Positions 14,357 through 19,443 of a DNA stretch of 19,443 nucleotides are shown here, piece after piece (the first letter of the stretch is position 1; every line of letters starts with the position of its first letter). The position numbers and the translations under genes are program-made. The notes under the pieces are model-generated. The model was not told the origin of the DNA. It worked only from the letters and a program-made list of their open reading frames with translations, and ran no database searches. This stretch comes from an uncultured Bacilli bacterium. GTDB taxonomy: Bacteria > Bacillota_I > Bacilli_A > RF39 > UBA660. Location: positions 1 through 19,443 of the forward strand of contig CAQRXS010000010.1 of the NCBI GenBank assembly GCA_948874605.1, written 5' to 3'.

Positions 14357-16378
14357 CTAATTTTCTTTTGGAACTAAAGTATATGGTATCTGTGAAATTT
14401 CATAGCTGCTATCTTGTTTTATTTGAATCAATGTAGCACCTCTTTGCTCTTCTTCTTTGCTAATACCAGGCATAGCGAGGTAATCAATACTCATTCCATA
14501 TGTTAAACGAATTCCTTTGTATTCTAAAGACATATTGTTGTAATGGTCATGTCCACAGAAAAAGGCTTTTGTACTTCCAAGATTCAAAGCTTCTTCAAAC
14601 ATTTTACTTGGATATTCTGAAGCACAAACTTTATCAAATAATTTCTCATTATTTTCACCAAAATAATAAGTTACTTCATTGCTTCCCTTTTCATATAATT
14701 CATAAGCTGTTTTATATTCTTGCAGTGGAATATGGAAAAATACCATAGAAGATATTTTCTTTTGTTCTTCTTTTTCTAATCGTAAAATATTTTCTTTATA
14801 CCATTCTACTTGATCATCGTGAATATAATCGTATTTGTTTAAACCCTCGCCAGTATATGCATTCGAATCAATTAAAAATAAAGCTTGGTTTAATGTATTA
14901 TCTTTATTTCTTAATTCTATTAACTGGTTATTACGCCCAGTAATATTTGGCTCTATATAAGGGTATAATAAATTTTTACTGGTTTTATACGATAATGCTT
15001 TATATAAATTATTTAATTCTTCTTTCGAGTAGGTTGCTACAGGTTCTGTATCATGATTTCCATAAGTAAAAGCCCAAGGAATACCTATGTTTCTCATAAA
15101 TGATGCAAATTGCATTACTGGTGTATGATTATTGATTGAAAATGAAAATAGTCCTAAAGGAAAAGTTAAATCACCAGTCACTATTATAAAATCTGGGTTT
15201 GTGTATTTTATTAAATTATAAATTGTATCTAGAGCTTTCGCGTCTTTACGGAATGAAAATATACTACCACCAAGATGAATATCTGTTAATTGTAAAATTT
15301 TAAAATCTTCTTCTTTTTCATTGATAATAGTAAATACGCCATTTTCTTCATTATAAGTAATCGTGGCTTTTTCTTGAGCAATATTTGGAATGGAATTAAT
15401 ATAAGGTTGTAATATCCAAAAATCTTTTTGTAAAACTTGGTATGTAATCATTGCTAAACAAATAATGCTATAAAAAGCAATTCTTTTTTTATTTATCACA
15501 ATATTTTTATAAGTGTAAATTCCTCTATATTTTAAAATGTAAATTCCAGCAATAATTATATATATAATGGCAAAAAGGAAGAAAATTGTTCTAAAATTAG
15601 TTTTGAATAGAGCACATATGATAAGGTATATTCCCCAAAATACTCCAGTAAACCTTATAACATTTCTAAAACTACAATACCATTTCGTATTCCCGCTTTT
15701 TTTACTACACCATTTTGCAAGTAAAATATTTTTAGCAAAAAGTAACACACCTACTTCGATATAAAAGAGAATGTAATTAAAAGATTCGATTAATTCGGAT
15801 ATTTTAGAGTTTTTTCTCATGATAAAAATATCTAAGATAATATATATTAGGAATAAAATGAAAAAGAAAAAAGAATTTAAAGTTTTTTTATAGTATTTGT
15901 CTTGTAACTTTTTTAAATAATCATAGGCATCTAAAGAATAAGTTTCTTTAAGCTCTTTTCTATTTTTTCTCTTCTTCCCTATTCGATAAGAAAAAAAGAA
16001 AAAAAGAAGAGCCATTAAAATAAATCCTATACTTGGTGTTACACAGAAATTATAAAGATAAACAACAGCAAATATAGAGGTTATAACTTGAAAGTAGTAA
16101 CTTCTGCGAGCATTTTTAAAACTTTTTTTCAATTCTTCTTTTGATAGAAGATTATCTGTTTCTTTTAGTTTTTTTATATCTTTTTCTTCATAGCCTGCTT
16201 TTTGGCATAACTTTTCTAATGTATTATATTCTGCAATCACTTCAAAGAATTCCTTTTTTTCTAATTCTTTTACTAAACTTTTAATAACAGCTTCCTTTAT
16301 TTCTTTATTTTTCTTTGAATAAGGGATTGGTTCAAAAAATAGATTCACATAATTCTCAATTTTTATTAGATAATTCAT
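14357..16378 (-). CDS. Membrane-anchored calcineurin-like metallophosphoesterase
   Basis: A 673-residue protein with three parts. The first ~95 residues are charged and helical, like the cytoplasmic prefix domains seen on Bacillota membrane proteins. About seven hydrophobic segments follow up to about residue 325. The last ~320 residues are a calcineurin-like phosphoesterase with all metal-site blocks: 'QLTDIHLGG' (DxH), 'VTGDLTFP' (GD), 'YGNHDTEP' (GNHD), 'VFFHIPL' and 'FCGHDHYNN' (GHDH). With the N terminus inside, seven helices place the catalytic domain outside, suggesting a cell-surface substrate; this is inference. An in-frame TTG at 16414 lies inside the -10 box, so I take the ATG at 16378 (GAGGTG upstream); the ATG at 16390 is also possible. 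It heads an operon with the MBL hydrolase and YjbR. Confidence 0.87.
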   Translation of the reverse strand: MNYLIKIENYVNLFFEPIPYSKKNKEIKEAVIKSLVKELEKKEFFEVIAEYNTLEKLCQKAGYEEKDIKKLKETDNLLSKEELKKSFKNARRSYYFQVITSIFAVVYLYNFCVTPSIGFILMALLFFFFSYRIGKKRKNRKELKETYSLDAYDYLKKLQDKYYKKTLNSFFFFILFLIYIILDIFIMRKNSKISELIESFNYILFYIEVGVLLFAKNILLAKWCSKKSGNTKWYCSFRNVIRFTGVFWGIYLIICALFKTNFRTIFFLFAIIYIIIAGIYILKYRGIYTYKNIVINKKRIAFYSIICLAMITYQVLQKDFWILQPYINSIPNIAQEKATITYNEENGVFTIINEKEEDFKILQLTDIHLGGSIFSFRKDAKALDTIYNLIKYTNPDFIIVTGDLTFPLGLFSFSINNHTPVMQFASFMRNIGIPWAFTYGNHDTEPVATYSKEELNNLYKALSYKTSKNLLYPYIEPNITGRNNQLIELRNKDNTLNQALFLIDSNAYTGEGLNKYDYIHDDQVEWYKENILRLEKEEQKKISSMVFFHIPLQEYKTAYELYEKGSNEVTYYFGENNEKLFDKVCASEYPSKMFEEALNLGSTKAFFCGHDHYNNMSLEYKGIRLTYGMSIDYLAMPGISKEEEQRGATLIQIKQDSSYEISQIPYTLVPKEN

Positions 16379-16413
16379 ACTACACCTCATATTTGTTCCT
16401 TGATAACGAAACA

Positions 16414-16422
16414 ATTATAGCA
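16414..16422 (-). promoter_or_regulatory. Extended -10 promoter of the phosphoesterase operon
   Basis: TGCTATAAT on the minus strand is a perfect extended -10. No good -35 is seen. The predicted start near 16407 gives a leader of about 29 nt and rules out the upstream TTG codon as the start of the protein. Confidence 0.7.
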
Positions 16423-16431
16423 TAAATTTTT

Positions 16432-16460
16432 AAAAAAAATGATACACTAAGCATCATTTT
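16432..16460 (-). terminator. Rho-independent terminator of the envelope operon
   Basis: On the minus strand AAAATGAT/ATCATTTT pair around GCTTAGTGT and run into a TTTT tract. The first arm overlaps the stop codon of the membrane protein gene at 16459. It lies just before the promoter of the next operon. Confidence 0.8.
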
Positions 16461-17280
16461 AAAGTTCGATAGTTTGGGTCTGTTGTTTTTGTAAATATTT
16501 TGTAATTATAATATTTAAAATCACACAGATAATTCCTATTATTAAGGTGATATAACCATAATTTGCAAAGGACTCCGTTTTTAAATAACTTCCATCTAGC
16601 ATACGCGATGCGTAGTTTATAAGTAATGGAAGTACAATGCCAATCATAATTCCATTTATAATCATACCTGTACCTAAGTTTGATAACCATTTGTAGTAAC
16701 TTGATTTCAGAATAGCAATTAACAATATGCATGCGACAATAGAGCAAATTAGTATCATTTTAAATGTAGAACTTCGAAGAAAATTATAGATTTCTATTGC
16801 TTCCTTTGCTTCGTTCGGAACTAAATCCTGAATTTCTTTTATAGAATCATTTAATTTTTTATTTATATCTTGTTCTTCTATATAGGAAAATAATTTTTCT
16901 TTTTCTTCTTCTGGGATTTCCACACCATATTCTTTTAATATGTCTTCACTTTGATTCATTACTGCTTCAATCTCTTTCGAAACATTTATTTCTTCTACTG
17001 ATTCACCTGCAACTATTTTTATTGCGCGATCTATATAGGAGTCAAAAATATTTTGAACTCCATCTGTTTTTTCTAATACTTGTTTCATTGCAGTTTCTAT
17101 ATTTTCCTTTTTTATGTTACTATTTTCAGTCACATATTTTACAACATTTTTTGTTAATTGTTCTTGTACTACACTCCCTACAGAACTTGTAATCGAAGCT
17201 TCTATATTAGAAACTATACTTAGCACTAATAAAGAAAGAGTTACAAAAACAGTTAAAATACTTATTAAAATTTTTTTCAT
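16459..17280 (-). CDS. Membrane protein of unknown function
   Basis: A 273-residue protein I cannot place in a named family. Residues 1-24 ('MKKILISILTVFVTLSLLVL...') form a signal anchor. About 140 residues of charged, helix-forming sequence follow ('ILKEYGVEIPEEEKEKLFSY', 'INKKLNDSIKEIQDLVPNEA'), then three hydrophobic segments near 172-192, 205-225 and 241-262. The tail is a short basic and Gln-rich end ('KYLQKQQTQTIEL'). The topology suggests a helical extracytoplasmic domain held between an N-terminal anchor and a C-terminal three-helix bundle. It starts 22 bases after the thioredoxin-like gene and closes an operon of envelope proteins, so a role at the cell surface is likely but unproven. 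Confidence 0.75.
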   Translation of the reverse strand: MKKILISILTVFVTLSLLVLSIVSNIEASITSSVGSVVQEQLTKNVVKYVTENSNIKKENIETAMKQVLEKTDGVQNIFDSYIDRAIKIVAGESVEEINVSKEIEAVMNQSEDILKEYGVEIPEEEKEKLFSYIEEQDINKKLNDSIKEIQDLVPNEAKEAIEIYNFLRSSTFKMILICSIVACILLIAILKSSYYKWLSNLGTGMIINGIMIGIVLPLLINYASRMLDGSYLKTESFANYGYITLIIGIICVILNIIITKYLQKQQTQTIEL

Positions 17281-17302
17281 ACTATCACATCCATTTTTTT
17301 AT

Positions 17303-18088
17303 TTAATTTGTCTTGATTCTATCAAAGTAGATATCAAAGTCTTTATCTTTTTCGGTTTCTATTGCTTTAATAAATTGCTCTTTATTTGACTCACCATATC
17401 CCTTAATCACTTGACTACCAATAATTGTAAATGGGACGCTTTTGGCATCTTGGTTCATTTTTTCAGCAAATATTTTGTAAAGTTCTAAATTTTCTTTATT
17501 GTTCCAAGTTTCAAAGAGATGTAAATTATAATATTTTCCGTATTCGTCTTCTATCGATTCAAAAAAATCTTTTTCTGCTTCACAATGTGGGCAACCATCT
17601 CCCCAAAACAAATATATGTTTACTTTTCCTTCTTCTTTTTTTACGGAATCTAAAACAATCTTTTCTGTATGTTCTTCTTCGACTACTAATGTACTAAACC
17701 AATTCTCAATTTTCTCGATAGATATTTCAGATTCCAATTCTAAACTAGCTTTGTATAAACCATTTTCATAGACTAGTAAAATGGGAATACCCAATGCAAA
17801 TTTTTCTAAAACAGTCCCTTTCGTTTTTGAACTTTCCATTTTATAAATCGTTTGATTATTTTTTTCCATGTATTCTCCGAGTATTTCTTCTACTCTTTCA
17901 TAGGAATTATCTGTGGGATAAACGAACACTTTAATGTCGCTTTGTTCTTGTAATAAATTCTCTACTTCAGCTGTGGTAATTTCTTTTAGGATTTCTTCCT
18001 TTACAACAGGTTCATTTTTTTGATGAACAATGCATATAATACCAATTAATCCTAGTATTAGAAGAACTATTGCACCTATTTTTTTCAT
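17303..18088 (-). CDS. Membrane-anchored thioredoxin-fold protein with CPHC
   Basis: A 261-residue protein with an N-terminal membrane anchor ('IGAIVLLILGLIGIICIV', about 4-21) and an extracytoplasmic part with two thioredoxin-like units. The second (about 150-255) carries the redox site 'FWGDGCPHCEAEKDFF' (Cys166, Cys169) and a cis-Pro loop 'SVPFTIIG'. Its CPHC motif is shared with DsbA-type oxidases. The first (about 50-135) has the same strand-helix order and a 'GIPILLVYENG' cis-Pro loop, but 'YPTDNSYERV' replaces the CxxC site. A role as thiol oxidase, reductase or disulfide chaperone outside the membrane is likely; the direction of the reaction cannot be read from sequence. It begins one base after the DUF3592-like stop and shares the operon with a carboxypeptidase whose visible part contains three Cys. 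Confidence 0.85.
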   Translation of the reverse strand: MKKIGAIVLLILGLIGIICIVHQKNEPVVKEEILKEITTAEVENLLQEQSDIKVFVYPTDNSYERVEEILGEYMEKNNQTIYKMESSKTKGTVLEKFALGIPILLVYENGLYKASLELESEISIEKIENWFSTLVVEEEHTEKIVLDSVKKEEGKVNIYLFWGDGCPHCEAEKDFFESIEDEYGKYYNLHLFETWNNKENLELYKIFAEKMNQDAKSVPFTIIGSQVIKGYGESNKEQFIKAIETEKDKDFDIYFDRIKTN

Positions 18089-18089
18089 T

Positions 18090-18566
18090 TTATTTTTCTT
18101 CTTTCTGATTTATTTTTGTAGTTTTAACTTTCGAGGTATATATTGCCGCGGCGAATAATAAAATGAAACTTCCAAATAAGAAAACATAATAAATCATAGC
18201 CATTGGAGTTGAGGTCTTGACTCCTTCTATATTAGCAAATAAACGATTGTTTGAAAGATAGGCGGTCACTTGTTTTCCTTTTGTGTAAGAGTATGCATTA
18301 TGAACATTTTCTAAGTCTTTTGTTTCTCCCTCATACAAGACTTTTACTTCATAAAAATCTGTAGTATTACCCGTTTGTTTATTTTTTACTTTTTTCGTTT
18401 CGGAGCTTACGACAGTAACTTTAACTTCATCATAATTTAGGGAAGCCTTATCCATTTGAAACCAAAAGATAATTGCTCCAATAACTGAAATTACAAAAGC
18501 TAGCCATAATAAGCGAATTTTTGTTTTGTCATTCCAAATACTCTCTTTTATCAAATCATTTTTCAT
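18090..18566 (-). CDS. DUF3592-like membrane protein
   Basis: A 158-residue protein with two membrane helices (about 18-36, 'IRLLWLAFVISVIGAIIFWF', and 123-143, 'MAMIYYVFLFGSFILLFAAA') flanking a beta-rich extracytoplasmic domain. That domain has the pattern of DUF3592-type proteins: 'VKVTVVSSETKKV', 'FYEVKVLYEGETKDL', then 'YTKGKQVTAYLSNNRLFANI'. Molecular function is unknown for this group. The ATG at 18566 has AGGAG upstream and lies 11 bases after the VanY stop. Its own stop is one base from the thioredoxin-like start. The tight spacing suggests these proteins are made together and act at the membrane. Confidence 0.75.
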   Translation of the reverse strand: MKNDLIKESIWNDKTKIRLLWLAFVISVIGAIIFWFQMDKASLNYDEVKVTVVSSETKKVKNKQTGNTTDFYEVKVLYEGETKDLENVHNAYSYTKGKQVTAYLSNNRLFANIEGVKTSTPMAMIYYVFLFGSFILLFAAAIYTSKVKTTKINQKEEK

Positions 18567-18577
18567 TTCTAATTCTC

Positions 18578-19443
18578 CTAATCTTCGTATTCACTAGAAA
18601 TACCATAATATTCTTCTAAGCTGATCCAGTTACCATTATTGTATAGTTTATAAGATAATTCTGTACCAACATATCTTAAATGCCATGATTCATATTTATA
18701 TCCTGTATATTTTTCCTTTCCTTTTGGAAATCTGATAATAAATCCGTAGCGATAAGCATTTTCGTTTACCCATTTTCCTTCTTGGGTATTCGCGAATGCA
18801 TCCGTAATGGAATTTAAATCAAAACATAATCCGGTTTGATGTTCTGAATGTCCCGGTCTTGAAGAGTATGTATCTGCCTCAGCTTTTCCATCTCTTGATA
18901 CGTAATCATCATAAAGTCTTACTTGTAAACTTTGAGGTCTATACCCACTTTGAATCCAAATATTTAGTCCCAGGGCTGCCGAATCAGATTTCATGTCTAG
19001 CCAAGCGGAATAAGCCGTATTATTAATGCATGTTGCACATTGTGTTGTTACTCCTTCAGCACTTGTGTATGTATCTTTTGGAACAAAACCGTCTTTTAAT
19101 GGATATGTTTTGTTAGCTATTAAAACGTTATCGATATAGATAGAGCCATCTATCTCATATATAGTAAATCCTTTTTCTGTGGTTCCTATTTCTTTTTTCT
19201 TACCCGTTGGAATTAGCTTAGGATAACTATTTTTTTCTTCTTTTTCCGAAATTACTTTTAATAAAAACTTTTCTGTTGTTTTGTTTCCAGAAGCGTCAAT
19301 TGCAACATAGGTAAGATTGTACTCGCCTTCTTTTGAAGAATCATATTCTCCTTCTACTGTAAGATTTATTTTTTCACCAGAGTTATCTGTGACAGAAACG
19401 TTTTTTAATAAATCAATTTCTTCGCCTACTTTAACTTCTAACT
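18578..19443 (-). CDS. VanY-type D,D-carboxypeptidase with Ig-like domain (5' end outside window)
   Basis: The reading frame stays open from the stop at 18578 to the right edge, so the start is not seen. The last ~170 residues are a VanY (peptidase M15B) domain, which trims the terminal D-Ala of peptidoglycan stem peptides. 'IWIQSGYRPQSLQVRLYDDY' is the substrate-binding region, 'RPGHSEHQTGLCFDL' holds the SxHxxGxxxD zinc motif, and 'YESWHLRYVG' is the catalytic ExWH block. Before it lie 'GSIYIDNVLIANKTYPLKDG' and an Ig-like domain ('VGEEIDLLKNVSVTDNSG' through 'GEYNLTYVAIDASGNKTTEK'), a usual cell-surface spacer. An ATG at 18994 is internal to the domain and not the start. Cys residues in 'TTQCATCINN' and 'GLCFDL' could form disulfides, which fits the thioredoxin-like gene in the same operon. 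Confidence 0.9.
   Translation of the reverse strand, partial: LEVKVGEEIDLLKNVSVTDNSGEKINLTVEGEYDSSKEGEYNLTYVAIDASGNKTTEKFLLKVISEKEEKNSYPKLIPTGKKKEIGTTEKGFTIYEIDGSIYIDNVLIANKTYPLKDGFVPKDTYTSAEGVTTQCATCINNTAYSAWLDMKSDSAALGLNIWIQSGYRPQSLQVRLYDDYVSRDGKAEADTYSSRPGHSEHQTGLCFDLNSITDAFANTQEGKWVNENAYRYGFIIRFPKGKEKYTGYKYESWHLRYVGTELSYKLYNNGNWISLEEYYGISSEYED

Noticed and set aside
16454..16747. A 97-codon minus-strand frame inside the membrane protein gene.
   Set aside because: It lies fully within the larger gene in another frame, has no start signals and has a composition unlike a real protein.
18578..18994. A 138-residue VanY starting at the ATG at 18994.
   Set aside because: The frame stays open upstream to the window edge and encodes the rest of the VanY domain and an Ig-like domain, so this ATG is internal.
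1..19443. Recoding of TGA as tryptophan, as in Mollicutes.
   Set aside because: TGA ends several genes at natural positions, including overlapping ATGA junctions at 9961 and 12031.

Overview
The window reads as chromosome of a low-GC Bacillota (Firmicutes), with most sequence near 30% GC by eye. Genes are tightly packed, have AGGAGG-type ribosome sites, and use TGA as a normal stop (for example at 12031 and 9961). Families such as CadC-like ArsR, the MarR-ABC exporter pair, VanY, DUF3592-like and YjbR/MmcQ fit this. Every gene I can support, 17 CDS and one tRNA, is on the minus strand, so transcription runs from high to low coordinates. No transposase, integrase, CRISPR array or rRNA is visible, and no gene-free stretch exceeds 300 bases.

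From right to left (transcription order). (1) 19443-16432 is a cell-envelope operon: a secreted VanY-type D,D-carboxypeptidase with an Ig-like domain (cut by the window edge), a DUF3592-like membrane protein, a membrane-anchored thioredoxin-fold protein with CPHC, and an unknown membrane protein, closed by a terminator. (2) 16422-12738 is a three-gene operon: a seven-helix membrane protein with a calcineurin-like phosphoesterase domain, an MBL-fold hydrolase and a two-domain YjbR/MmcQ protein, closed by a long hairpin. (3) 12715-7757 is a metal-resistance operon: a CadC-like ArsR sensor with both classical metal sites, a free HMA protein, a Zn/Cd/Pb P1B-ATPase, a CopZ-like chaperone and a Cu(+) P1B-ATPase. 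Two matching palindromes, 31 bp centre to centre, sit in and just after its promoter.

(4) 7734-7026 is a cytoplasmic protein of unknown function. (5) 6956-5653 is thyX, encoding a long, apparently duplicated flavin-dependent thymidylate synthase, with its own promoter and terminator. (6) 5612-4811 is a small lipoprotein with two BLIP/SmpA-like repeats. (7) 4871-4696 is tRNA-Glu(CTC), with its own promoter and terminator. (8) 4716-2294 is a three-gene unit: a zeta-toxin-like P-loop kinase without a visible antitoxin, a D-2-hydroxyacid dehydrogenase and a GNAT acetyltransferase. (9) 2278-1549 is a single RpiB/LacA/LacB-like isomerase. (10) 1517-1 is a MarR regulator followed by an ABC exporter subunit that runs off the left edge.

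The parts most worth a second look are the tandem ThyX whose two halves appear to have lost complementary signature motifs, the combined Zn/Cd plus Cu operon under one CadC-like sensor with a helically phased double operator, and the orphan zeta-like kinase operon beside a tRNA gene. I found no wholly new multi-gene system that I could defend from the sequence alone.
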